A DNA stretch of 64,000 nt from assembly GCA_032768795.1 (NCBI GenBank), contig CP136490.1:5580001-5644000 (forward strand), given 5' to 3'. Below the pieces are notes generated by a model. The model saw only the letters and a program-made list of their open reading frames with translations, ran no database searches and was not told the DNA's origin. The translations under genes were made by a program, and so were the position numbers. The number at the start of each line of letters is the position of its first letter. Positions within the stretch are counted from its first letter, which is position 1. Source of the stretch: Tremella fuciformis (lineage: Eukaryota > Basidiomycota > Tremellomycetes > Tremellales > Tremellaceae). Below, piece by piece: positions 23,199 to 33,900 of the stretch.

Positions 23199-26100
23199 AT
23201 GTCTTCCTCGTCCCTCACTTCTCTTCCTCCATCCTCTCTCCGCAATCCTCTGTCATCTGAAGCGGAAGAATGGGGCAACAACGCATCGACATCCGCACGT
23301 CCAATTGTCCGCCGTACATTCGGTCGCGCAAGACGCGATTCTCCTGTCGAGGAAGACATCCCTCGTCAGATCTTCTTTGAGCCGCAAGTCCAAGCACGTC
23401 ACTCTCCGTCGAAGGCTCTGCTCAACAGATTCTCTGAGAGTAGCTCAGCATGGCGCGACTCACTCGCCGGGCTGGGCGCTACCGGAGAGAAAGAGGACGA
23501 CGAGATAGATCCGGATGAAATGGAGAAGGCGATGGCTCAGATGCGAAAGGCTGCACGAGGCGTCGACCTCCCCCCTCCCTCAGACTTCCGGCCCACATCA
23601 CTCGATCACAATGCTGTGCCCGCCCGGGACTCGACCGCTTTGCACTTATCCAAACCGCCCTTGCTATCAAAATCTAGCACGTCCACCCTTACAGCTCCTC
23701 CGACCTCCTCTCCTCCGCCGACTGCGCGCATATTCAGCCCGAATACGCTCTTGTCACAGGCTGCACGCGAGCCTGACAAGTCCGAGGCCGAGTCCGACGA
23801 GTCTTCGCCGCCCGTGAGACGCCTCAGCTCGAAAGCGAGCGGGAAACAGCGCCGTATCATCGCGTCTGATGACGAAGAGGAACCTGCTCGAAGGAGTCAT
23901 GAGGGAACGGATAAGTCAGCTAGCCCTACTCCAAGAGCCTCAAGGACCCGCCGCCGCGTGTCATCAGAACAGACAAGCCATTCGCAAAGCGGTGACGACG
24001 ATGATGAATCGACGCCAGATCTTGTGCAAATGCTGATCGACCGCATTGCCGATCGAGAACCCGAAGATGAAGCCGCCGAAATCAACCAAAAACCCACTTC
24101 AGAGGATCCAGTGGATCTCTTTGATGACGACGAGGATAGCATCAAGCCTCGCGGTTCCAAGGCCCCAAAGGCAAGTTTGCCCTGATACGTACAACTTGCC
24201 TGGCTAACCTCAAGCCACTCAACAAGAAGGATCTCAAAACTATGCAGAGTGACATGGCGCGCATGCGTCGAGAGCGGGAAGCGGCCTCATTCAAGGTCGA
24301 GTCTGAGCGTCTGCCCATCTCAAGTTGGTTCCAGATGGCTCAACATGTGGTCAATCCACCTACGAAGTCTTATCCAGGGCGAGTGCTTCCATTCGCTCCT
24401 CCTGCTGGGCTAATCGTCACAGCGACCCAAAAATGCCGGCTCTTACCTTTGGGAGTTCGCCCCCTACGAGTCCCTCTCAAGTCACTCCGCCGGAAGATAT
24501 ATCTGCGTTCACGCCAAGCTCTGCGAACGCCCGCAAAAGCCTGCAGGGGTCAAGCCTGGTGAACGGCGTCACGCATCGTACTTCTTCTCCAACACCTCAG
24601 ATCACCCTCGGTGCTACGACTCGGATGCTCGACAGCCATGAGGATGACGATGAAGATATGCCGACAATCACTGAGATCTTGGCCAAAGGCTATGAGAAGC
24701 GTCTTGAAGAAGAGAACCGACGGAAGAACCTGGACAAGTTACAGGCTTTAAAACTGGCCGCTTTACGCGAACAAGCGGGACGTCCGCGACTTGCCAGGGA
24801 AGACGATGACTTCACGATCTTTGAGGATGAACTACGCAAGCCGACTATTGAGGAACACCGGGGGCCCGACGCCAAGGCAGTCCTGCACCGGGATTCTGCC
24901 CTGCCTGCGTTATCTCGTAATCGTCAGCAACAACTTCGCTACGCTGGTAAATCCGGCAAGGTTAAGGCGGAAGTCACGGAAACGTTCGCTGAGTATGCTG
25001 GTCGAAAGTACGATCACGCCGGCCAGAGGGTCGCCCTTGGAGGCGCGAAGCCCGCTGGTCAGAAACAAGGCCGTGAGATACCTATCTCCGCTCAACAAGT
25101 CGAAGCTATGATGAAGCTTGGACACCAGAAACAGGCCACAGAACAACGACGGGCTAAAGAGGAGAATTGGGGTCGGGTCAGAATACTGCCAAAGAAAGAG
25201 CAGCAAGACATGTCAGACTTGATCACAGCCGTCCCCGAGGATTTCGCGGCGGAAAGCGACGATGCGGATGAGGACGACGATGATGAAGACTTCGCCATGT
25301 CAGAAGATGGTTCCCAAAGTGCAGAAGAGGGATTGGTGTACAGCGGCGAGGAAGACGAGGGCGAGGGCGAGGAGGGCGAGGGAGTCGCCGAGAGCCTTAC
25401 ACTCGATGACAGCGACGAGTCTCCGATCCGATTGTCCGCAGAGCCGTCCGATGCAGACAAGGAGAATCTGCCAGAAGGCAACGACGAAGAAGGGGAAGAC
25501 ACAAACCTTGTCAAACCACCAACGCATCGACGGTCTCGGAAAGTGATCTTCGGCTCGGACGACGAGTCAGAGATCCCTCGAGCCCCGACAGTGAATCGCG
25601 CACCCCTTCAGGAGATGCCCGTACCACAAGTCACGCAGAAATCGTCCGGAAGCCTATTCGGCAATGTGGGCGGTTTCGACGCCGACGCGTCACAAGGTTT
25701 TTCGCAGTTGTTCGAGGCAACTCAGCCAGCGGATCAACCTACGCGACGAGTCAGTGGTAAACTACACAGATGTTTCGCGCGAGCTGACCTGAAGGATGAT
25801 GGGTTCGCGGGATTAAGATCTGGAGGTCCAGTTGGCCTACTGCCAGCGCATGCCTTGTTGCCAAAGGTCAACATCACCGAAACGCAAGCTAGACGTGATG
25901 CCGCTCTCATTGCAGCCGAGGCAGAAGTAGAGGCAGAAGAGGCTATGCTTTTTGTGGAGACGGAGCCTAAGCAGCAGTACTTAAATGAGCAAGGGTAAGC
26001 TATTCACTGCGAAACGCGAACAAACTGAAACAGTTCCAGTCTGTTCACGCAAACCAAGCCTGTACGGCGAGCTTCCACCCCGAGCTCGGACGTAGACGAC

Positions 26101-27396
26101 GCGGATGGTGGTGGACCGCTGGCTGGAAAATCCGGTTACTCATTCTTGTCCAACATGGGATCGAGCCGTGACAGTCAAGAAGCGCCGAACGGGGAATCGT
26201 CCACGACAGACGTCGGTACTAGCCGAGTCACGGTACCCAGTCCCTCTCAACCAGATGGTCCGCTTCGAAGATTGAAGAGGCGAACTTCGAACGATCTGTC
26301 GGCGCAAGTGGAAGCCCAAGCACCACCTTCGACAGCAACTGCAAAGAACGCGTTCGACATGCTTATGACATCGCGTTCTGCACCGCCAAAGGCCGAGGAA
26401 CGACGGCGACTTCGCGAAACCAATCTGTTCGATGAGCAAGCGGAAGAGTCGGACGAAGACAACGGCTGGGCGCCTCTCGGAGGTCCTGAGGATGAGGACG
26501 ATGACAAGGACGATGAAGGATTCTTGCCAGATCTTGTCGACGATGTGGCGATTGACGAGGACGAGCAAGCGCGGAATCGGGAACTGGCAGCCGAGAAGCA
26601 GAGGGAGATCGAGGCTGCAGACGATGCTAGACGAGAGGCACAAGCAAAGAAGGTTGTGGAAGGCGAGTATCGCATCAAACGCAAAGGCGTCGATTTCTTC
26701 TCGGACGACGAGGACGATCATCAAGGACGCAAAATCTCGTCAAAAGACAGGAAGGCGTTCAAGAGAGCTCGCAAAGCAGAGCTGGAGGCCAAGCACGGCG
26801 AGGAGAATGCTTTCGTCAAGTCGATGATTGATGATATGGAAAGTGACAATGAGTCTGTCGAGGAGGATCCAGCGCCCCAATCACTGTCACCGCCAACCGC
26901 TAGGAGGTCTGCTCGAGAACAAAGAGATATGTTGAAGGAGATTGCGGAGCGCAATCGCGGGGTCAGTTTGTCGAATCAAGTCGCAAACCAGTACTGATGC
27001 AGACAGAAGGATTTAACGCGATTGGATGATCAAATGGACGAGGAGCTTGGATTCGACGATTCAGATGGATTGTTTTCTCGCCTACCGCTTGTAGACCCAG
27101 AACTGTCCGACACAGAAACCACGACATTCACGAGCTTCGCTGTCTCGCGCATCAAGCGAAGAAAGTTAACGAAGATCGGTTCAGAGACTCGATCTGTCGA
27201 GAGCTTACAAAAGTTTATCTCGGAGGAGAGCTCAACGACTCGACGAACAGGCGGTCCGATGGGCGTATCCGTGGTCGTTACCGGAGGGTCCAACGGACGC
27301 CCTCATATTCATAGGAATACGTCGTCGGGAGGGAAATCTGTGCCGAGGCCGAGTGGGGGAAGTGTGTTGCTGTCCAAGGGAAATCGATTTGGGTAG
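23199..27396 (+). CDS. MRC1: Replication-checkpoint mediator Mrc1 (claspin)
   Basis: Mrc1 travels with the replisome and passes ATR/Mec1 signals to the Rad53/Cds1 kinase. The start is taken at 23199 (MSSSSLTSLPPSS), with 23124 in frame as an alternative. The protein is very acidic, with many SQ/TQ motifs expected for Mec1/ATR targets. The Mrc1-type segment PLNKKDLKTMQSDMARMRRE follows an intron at 24171-24214 that uses a GC donor (GCAAGT...CAAG). A second possible GC-AG intron near 24377-24420 restores the frame DPKMPALTFGSSPP. Later come acidic stretches at 25250-25400 and the conserved YRIKRKGVDFFSDDEDD near 26670-26720. A last intron near 26960-27006 leads to KDLTRLDDQMDEE and the C-terminus SVLLSKGNRFG. 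Length is about 1,300 residues, normal for the family. Confidence 0.85.
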
Positions 27397-27876
27397 GATT
27401 TGACTTAGCCTTACATGTCTTTATTGCCATTCTCCAGATTGCTTGTTCAGATGTATGCGATCATCAGCTCTCACAGCTCAAGAGAGTGTCGAGGCGGGCC
27501 AAGGGGCAAAATAACGAGTTAAATATTCCGAGACTGTCCATTTAAGCCTCCTCGAAAGCTCCCTTACCGGATGGCAGATCCATTTTCGCACGGACAGTGT
27601 CACAATGCTGCGCTCTCCCGTCGGTAGAGGCCCTCTCGCACAATAATAGAGTCAGGAATAAAGGATAAAGGGGTAGAAACGAGGATGTCGAGGTAGGATC
27701 CTCGTCGAGGTTGGATCCTCGTCGAGGTTACAAGGTCGTCGAGGTAACAAGGTTGTCGATGATACAGTGTGAGTGCGACTCAGCCACGCTGCGTGCCAGG
27801 GAGAGAGTGAGATTGTCAATGGTGATACATGGGACTCAATCAGAGAGTGCTGAAGAACTACGGGCGCCCGGGTTAT

Positions 27877-28011
27877 TGTCACGACGGGGTCGTGGCACGT
27901 GGCCAATTCTCAGCCTATATAGCTGGGATCCGAGCATAGGTTGCTATGAGTCGGATCATTGTGCCCTTTTGGTTCAATGGTTAGCAGCCAGCTATGCTAT
28001 CCGGCGTGACA
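27877..28011 (+). repeat. Left LTR of the TRIM-like element
   Basis: 135 bp, TGTCACG...CGTGACA, with the TATA box at 27916-27922 and the predicted RNA start at about 27944. It matches the right copy at 28219-28353 throughout as far as I can align by eye. Confidence 0.9.
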
Positions 28012-28013
28012 GT

Positions 28014-28029
28014 ATGATCCGACTCATAG
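28014..28029 (+). promoter_or_regulatory. Predicted self-priming primer-binding site
   Basis: These 16 bases are the exact reverse complement of 27944-27959, which lie 28 bases downstream of the TATA box, where the element's RNA should begin. In Tf1-type retrotransposons the RNA 5' end folds back on such a site to prime minus-strand DNA. This is inference from layout only. Confidence 0.6.
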
Positions 28030-28218
28030 GAGGTTGCGGGTTCGAGCCCCTGTAGTGTGCTATGCTCGAATCTTATATGCCTTTTGAAAACGGATGGTCC
28101 GTCGTGCCCTGTAGGGCTGCGCCTAATGCACATTAGGCGATAGGCGTGCCGGAGGTTTTCGGGTCAGATAGGCTCGTGGGGTAGGCGCAAGGGCGCGCCT
28201 ATTACGGGTTGGGCAGGG

Positions 28219-28353
28219 TGTCACGACGGGGTCGTGGCACGTGGCCAATTCTCAGCCTATATAGCTGGGATCCGAGCATAGGTTGCTATGAGTCGGATCA
28301 TTGTGCCCTTTTGGTTCAATGGTTAGCAGCCAGCTATGCTATCCGGCGTGACA
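28219..28353 (+). repeat. Right LTR of the TRIM-like element
   Basis: Second 135-bp copy, preceded by a G-rich polypurine-like tract (GGGTTGGGCAGGG) and followed directly by the target duplication GTTAT. Confidence 0.9.
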
Positions 28354-28364
28354 GTTATCCTATA

Positions 28365-29662
28365 TGTTATGTACCTGTACACGAAGGACCTTATCAGAGG
28401 AGTTAGTGTACGTGTCAGACCTGTACCCGGTGACCTGTTTTAGATCCAACTAAAGCTCACCTAAATCAATCTATCGGTTCAAGCTGCTAACTATTAACGA
28501 CTATTCGTAACAGATAGTAACGAACAAGAGTAGAGTGGAACCAAGCTGGGTGAGGAGCAATCAAGACTCACTTCACTTATCTATCTCTCGTCACTGGTAC
28601 GGTCGATTCTCTAAGTAGACGTTCTATCTAGAGGACTAGTTAACTAGATCGCTGAGGAACTTCCTCTGCGATCTTCCTTCTTAAGTATCTGCTGACTCTC
28701 GCCCGCTCTCCCTCTGATCCTTCTAGCATCGTCCTTCATGGATCGTTCCATCGTTCTCCTAGTCGCTTCTACTCGTTCCCAATATTCTCTAGTATCCTCT
28801 CGTCGTCTCTCTTCTCTTCTATCGTCCTCTCTCCGCGCTGGCTTGCATCTAATCTCCTTGCGTGCCCGTCGTCGTCCTTATCGTCCTCGGTCTCCGTCCC
28901 GTGGCCCTGATTGTGAGATAACTCTATCCTCCGTTATCGTGGACCTGACTCTTGTCTTTGCGTGCGTTCCTATCTCAACTCGGCCGATGGAAGACTGAGA
29001 CGTATCCTTCTATCGTTCTCCAGGTTGTTCCAGCGCTTTCAAGAGCAAGTCGTAGTTATTCGTGACTAATAGTGACGGTTCTACCGTACTCACGTTCTTC
29101 GGTTCGTAGGATCCTCTGGATGTTTCCGTCGGAAATTGCCTCGTGGTAGTCTCGTGGTCAGGATGCCGTGTCGGTTTCCTGACAGTACGTCAGAGAGACG
29201 TTATCAGAATAGATAGGATATACACGTCATAGGCTACCTTGCTTGCTAAGCAAGTGGCAAATCACGAAGGATGCTCCACGGCGATTTGTAAGCCTCCACC
29301 TGCTTACTCAGCAGCTGTTGGCTATTTGTCCAACTGAGTGGCAAATGCTTACAAAGCCTCCACCTTATATTGGATACAGGAAAACTGCTTAGTAAGCAGC
29401 TGGGTGGCAAATTGGAGAGATGAAGGAGGATATATACCCCCCTCTGAGTACGTAGGAACCTTCTTCGTTGATGAATTCTCATAAGTTACATCCCATAAGT
29501 CACTCTCACAATCTTTGTCTAGGTGACTCGCGCTCTCGCGCACTTACGTAAAGAGTCAAACCAATCATCATCGTCCGTCCACCTTTGCAACTTCACTTCG
29601 TTATCAATCTTCGTCGTCCACTGGACCCAGGGCTTGTCACCCCCTAGGTCTCGGTCGTAACA
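28365..29662 (+). mobile_element. Solo LTR, family C (split by a later LTR)
   Basis: It begins TGTTATG, ends CGTAACA and is flanked by CTATA (28360-28364 and 29663-29667). Without the nested family B LTR and its duplicated target it is about 521 bp. A TATATA box lies near 29430. It contains repeated GTGGCAAAT and AAGCCTCCACC wording. No internal coding region is present, so it is a solo LTR. Confidence 0.85.
28413..29184 (+). mobile_element. Solo LTR, family B (772 bp)
   Basis: It starts TGTCAG, ends CTGACA and is flanked by GTACG (28408-28412 and 29185-29189), nested in the family C LTR. Reverse copies of the same sequence are at 38914-39155 (partial) and 39156-39927 (772 bp), and a forward 3' fragment is at 41670-41784. 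An 86-codon open frame inside it recurs in the reverse copy, but it is Arg/Ser-rich and looks like LTR sequence rather than a gene. Confidence 0.9.
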
Positions 29663-29736
29663 CTATATGACTCTGCACCTGCTTCCCGTCGTCGCGTGTT
29701 CATCCAACATCTACTCCCTCGTCGAGGTTCTCCAGC

Positions 29737-30387
29737 TGTCATGACCCAACAAGCTGCTTAGAGCGACAGGGGCACAGCTCCTATGAAGAAGAGATCTTAC
29801 TCTGATGAGATCCCCAGCCAGCCAATGACCCGACGCAGCCGATATACCACATCGTCTCATCGATTGATTGTGTCGGTCCATCGAACGACGGAGTCAGAAC
29901 ACTGTTTGATTAGCTCGATTCCTTGCTTGACCATGTCAATCTATTACTGACACAGTCTTTATTGAAACACCTTTTCCGACCTAGCCTCGTAACGATAGGG
30001 GAGGATGGGAGATGGACAGGAGAATGTCACCCGGGCGCAAGGGATATATACCCCCTCTGTTTCCCGTGAGGAACCCCTCTCTCCAAGGATCAAAATATCT
30101 TTAGTCTGGTAGCTCGCCTCACCTTGTAGTTCTCACACTCCTTCCAGTGTGACTTGTAGTTTTGTCTTGCACCCTCTTGCTGCTACCAGTCTCTCGTCAC
30201 GTCACCGCAGACCTCTCACCTCCGTCACCACCAGTAGCTTGTCGGATCCTTCCAAGCTACTACTTGCCGTCCACACGCCAATCACTTCCAGACTTATCTT
30301 CTCTTGGTAAGTCCCACTCCTAAACCGTCTTATTCGCCCCTGTCTCCATTTGTATACTCAAGGTCTGGTGGGGACAAGCCCGTGACA
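29737..30387 (+). mobile_element. Solo LTR, family D (651 bp)
   Basis: It begins TGTCATGACCC, ends GCCCGTGACA and is flanked by CCAGC (29732-29736 and 30388-30392). A TATATA box is near 30045. It is related along its length to the reverse-oriented LTR at 34802-35454. The two share the terminal 70 bases (CCGTCTTATTCGCCCCTGTC) and diverge in the middle. Confidence 0.9.
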
Positions 30388-30444
30388 CCAGCCCAAGGTA
30401 GGTCACGTGTCGGTCACGTGAGAGGTGTCGGTCAAGTGCGTAGG

Positions 30445-30585
30445 TGTCACGTAGGTGATTACATAACACAAGGATCCTTCTGATTCATACTAAACCAAAA
30501 GGAAATCTGTGGCCAAGCTCGGGTTAATCACCTCCGGACTTGACTCATTATATAGGGCTACCTTGGCGATGTGTCATTCATGACA
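30445..30585 (+). mobile_element. Solo LTR, family F (141 bp)
   Basis: It begins TGTCACGTAG, ends TTCATGACA and is flanked by GTAGG (30440-30444 and 30586-30590). A TATATAG box is near 30548. It is as short as the LTRs of the TRIM-like element but different in sequence. I see no second copy in the window. Confidence 0.85.
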
Positions 30586-30607
30586 GTAGGTTGTTGAGGG
30601 CGTGGGA

Positions 30608-30925
30608 CGACGGAATCGTAGCTCTGAGGCAATGGGATTCCGGTCACCTGTTGCCCGCTCAGCACTTGCTATGAGTGATGCATTCGGACTTACCTGTTGC
30701 CCGCTCAGCACTTGCTATGAGTGATGAGGAGGGCAACAGGCGGCGGCATTCTACAAGGTCGTCGAGGGTGTCGGCGTTATATGCGGAGTTATCGTTGTGG
30801 CAGCTTCCCCTGCCTCGTCGAGGATGAACCTCGTCGAGGCACAACCTCGTCGAGGATGTGTGTGCCTCGACGAGGCTACTCGAGGCTGAGTCAAGCTCAT
30901 GTGAGCGTACTACCTATTTCCGTCG
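30608..30925 (-). repeat. 3' LTR of the copia element
   Basis: 318 bp, identical by eye to 35993-36310. It contains three CCTCGTCGAGG and one CCTCGACGAGG element within about 70 bases and a repeated pair of CACCTGTTGCCCGCTCAGCA-type segments near its left end. Confidence 0.92.
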
Positions 30926-30944
30926 CCTCCCCTCGCGAGCATGT

Positions 30945-33900
30945 CTATTGACTCTGCTGCTCTGCTTCTCCTTGTCTTCCCAAGCCCAGTAGCTGCCGAA
31001 GCTGTCTCGTCTTCTCGGCCGAAAGGTTCTTGGTCAGGATGTCGGCTCGGTTGCTGTCCGTTGGTGTGTATTTGAGCTCAAGCAGTCCACCAGCTTGATG
31101 CTCTCGTATCCACTGGGCTCGCATGTCGAATGCTTTGTTCAGCTTGAACCCGTGTTGATGTTTGGCCAGTTGAATGGCTCCATTGTTGTCGTTGTAGATG
31201 GGCACTGCCCCATCTATACCGAGGTCGAGGTCGTTCAATAATTGCCTGAGCCATATTGCCTCTTTGCCCGCTTCTGTTGATGCTAGGAGTTCGGCCTGTG
31301 TCGTCGAGAGTGCGACTGTCGGTTGTCGCCTGCTTTTCCATGACACAATGCCCCCGTATGTATTGAAGACGTAGCCGGTTGTAGATCGACGTGTGTCGAG
31401 ACATCCACCCCAGTCTGCGTCTGCCCAGCCTAGCAGTGCTCTTCTTCCTGCATGTGCGTCAAAGGTGAGTGCGAGATCTGATGTTCCTCGCAGGTACCTT
31501 AATAGGTGCTTTGCGGCCCTCCAATGTGCGAGTGACCATTTGCTGATGAAGCGACAGAGCAGTGATGCTGCGTAGGCGATGTCGGGTCGGGTGATCGTGG
31601 CAATATAGAGGATTGACCCGGCAAGTGCTGGAAATGGTTTATCTCGAGCCTCGTCGACCTCCTTTGGCGTAGCCTCGACGAGCTTTGCGTCAGGCAAGAT
31701 TGTCTTGCAGGCTTTGCCGGGTTCACCGAAGCGTTGAAGAACTGCCTCGATGTAGTGCTCTTGTGACAGGTACATCTTCTTGTTTGACCTATCTCGGTAG
31801 ATGTTGATACCGAGGAAGTAAGAGACCGGTCCTTGGTCCTTGCACTCGAGTTCCTTGTTGATCTTCCGTTTGATCTCGTCAATTGTTGATCGATCGTTGC
31901 CGGCTATGAGCATGTCGTCAACGTGGACTGAGATCATGCACCGCTTGTGTCCTTGTCGCAGCGAGTAGATGCATGGATCCGCTAGGGTCGGTTTGAAGCC
32001 TAGCTCCCGTAGGAACTCGTCGAGGCGCTTGTTGAACAAGTGCGGTGATTGTCGGAGACCGTATAGTGATTTCCGGAGGTGCAGAACGTGTCCGGCGGCG
32101 ATGTCGCTGCCTTCTGGTGGCTCGATGAAGATGTCCTTGTCGATGTTGGCCTTGAGGAATGCTCCAATGATATCTATTTGGTCGCATTCCCAGTCGAGGT
32201 AGTTGACGATGGAGAGGAACAGGCGGAATGATGACTTGTGGGTGACCGAAGCAAAGAGTTCGTCGAAGTCTCGTCCTGAGACTTGTTGAAATCCTCTCAC
32301 AACGAATCTGGCCTTGTGCTGACTCGCTTTGCCCGTGTCCCCGTCGATCTTGCGGGTGAATACCCATTTGCCTGTAAGAGTGCGGTGATTCTCCTTGGGA
32401 ACCATCTCCCACACTCCGTACTTCTCCATCTTTCCCATCTCCTCGTCCATGGCCGATTTCCAATCCTCCCAGTCTGCGGCTCGACGAGCTTCGGTGTACG
32501 ACTGGGGGTTGTTGAGTGACTGGGCTGATAACGCGTGCTCTATGGCTACTCGGTTATAGTCCATGTCGATGTTGTGCAGAGGGTGATGACTAGGTTCTTG
32601 GCCCGCTAGTCTCCCCGACCGTCTTGGCTCATCTGCATCGGCCGCTGTGAGCTCGTTTAGTCGACGATCGGGATCCTCTGGTCCGTCGTCGGGATTCGGT
32701 TCCGGGCTCGGTGCATCCTCTCGGATGTACTCATTGACCCAGCCTCTTCCTTGCCTGGGTACGGCTTGGGGAGGTATGTCGTCCATCTCTTCCCCTTGTT
32801 CCTCTTCTTCTGGTGCCTCCCCTGCCTCGACTATCTCGTTCAGCTCGATGGATGTATCGTCATCCTCGTCGAGGCTCGTCGATGGTTGTCGAGGTCCAGG
32901 TTGAGGCGGCTCCAGGATCTGTCGTGGTTCATCTGAACTGGGCGTTGTCTTCCTGCCCGTGATGAATGTGACGTCTCGGCTTGCGATGACCCTGTTGGAT
33001 TGGGTCAGCACCTTGTAGCCCCAGCTCCCTTCTGTGTACCCCAGCAGTCGACCGCATTGTCCCCGCTCGTCGAGCTTCGATGCGGGGTTCACAACTCGAT
33101 AGATGCAGTGATGGCCGAATGGCTGCATCCCCTGGTACTGCAGGTCGATGTCGTGGTTTGGTCGGAAGAGCGTTATCGGGATTTTCGCGTGGGAGCCTGG
33201 TAGCCTGTTCCGAGTGAAGACTACATATCGCAGTGCATCTACCCAGAACTGGGTTGGCAAGTTCGAGTCCGCAAGACATGTCCGGATGTCATTGAGGATG
33301 GTGAGATGGACGCGCTCGACTCGACTGTTTTGGTTGTGTGCGTCGGTCGGCGTAAGGGTGTGCTCAATTCCCTTGCTTTTGCACCAGTGGCTGAATTCCT
33401 TGCTCGTGAATTCGCCTCCTTGGTCTGAGCGGATGGTCTTGACTGTTCGATCAAGCTGATTCTCTGCCAACTTGATATAGTCTTGCAGTGCTTCGGCTGC
33501 ATCCGACTTCTTCTTGAGTGGTATGGCCTGCACGTATTTGCTGTGGTCGTCATAGCGGGTGAGGAAGTATTGGAAGCCTTCTCTCGACTGGACGGTTGCT
33601 GGTCCCCATAGATCGACTGATACCTCGACGAGGGGCTTGCTGGCTCGACGAGGGTTAGGTAGAGATGCCGAGCGCGTTGCCTTCCCTTTCAGGCAATCCA
33701 TGCATTCGACTCTCCGAAATGACCCTGTCCACTTTGCGCCTAGCTTCCCCTCTTTCCCGAGCTCCCACACCTTCCTCATGTTCGAGTGACCTAGGCGTTT
33801 GTGCCAGGTGAGGAGGCGAGTGTCTTCGGCTTCAGTGTTTTCTATTGCCTGAAGTGCTCGGTGAATGCGCGAGGTGGTGCGTACCGGTGTGTCGTCTACA

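Larger units (their letters stand above)
27877..28353 (+). mobile_element. Short non-autonomous LTR element (TRIM-like), complete
   Basis: Two identical-looking direct repeats of 135 bp (27877-28011 and 28219-28353) begin TGTCACG and end CGTGACA. They flank 207 bp of non-coding DNA. The whole is bounded by the 5-bp duplication GTTAT (27872-27876 and 28354-28358), so it inserted as a unit. Each LTR has a TATATAG box (27916-27922 in the first). Starting 28 bases later, the 16 nt at 27944-27959 are perfectly complementary to 28014-28029, which begins two bases after the first LTR. A G-rich tract precedes the second LTR. No protein is encoded, so movement would need enzymes from another element. 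A short hairpin (CGCCTAATG/CATTAGGCG) lies at 28120-28139. Confidence 0.9.

Noticed and set aside
27711..28055. 114-codon plus-strand frame over the left LTR stack
   Set aside because: It runs across the family A LTR into the miniature element and partly repeats at 28209-28406 because the LTR is repeated; it is LTR sequence, not a gene.
28014..28060. A tRNA gene at the TCATAGG...GGTTCGAGCCC segment
   Set aside because: D-arm and T-arm wording is present, but the acceptor and T stems do not pair and the anticodon region is replaced by the LTR end.
28738..28998. 86-codon frame recurring at 39342-39602
   Set aside because: The recurrence is explained by two copies of the family B LTR; composition is Arg/Ser-rich and no domain is recognisable.
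30659..30951. Pairs of short frames repeated at 36044-36357
   Set aside because: They lie within the two identical copia LTRs.
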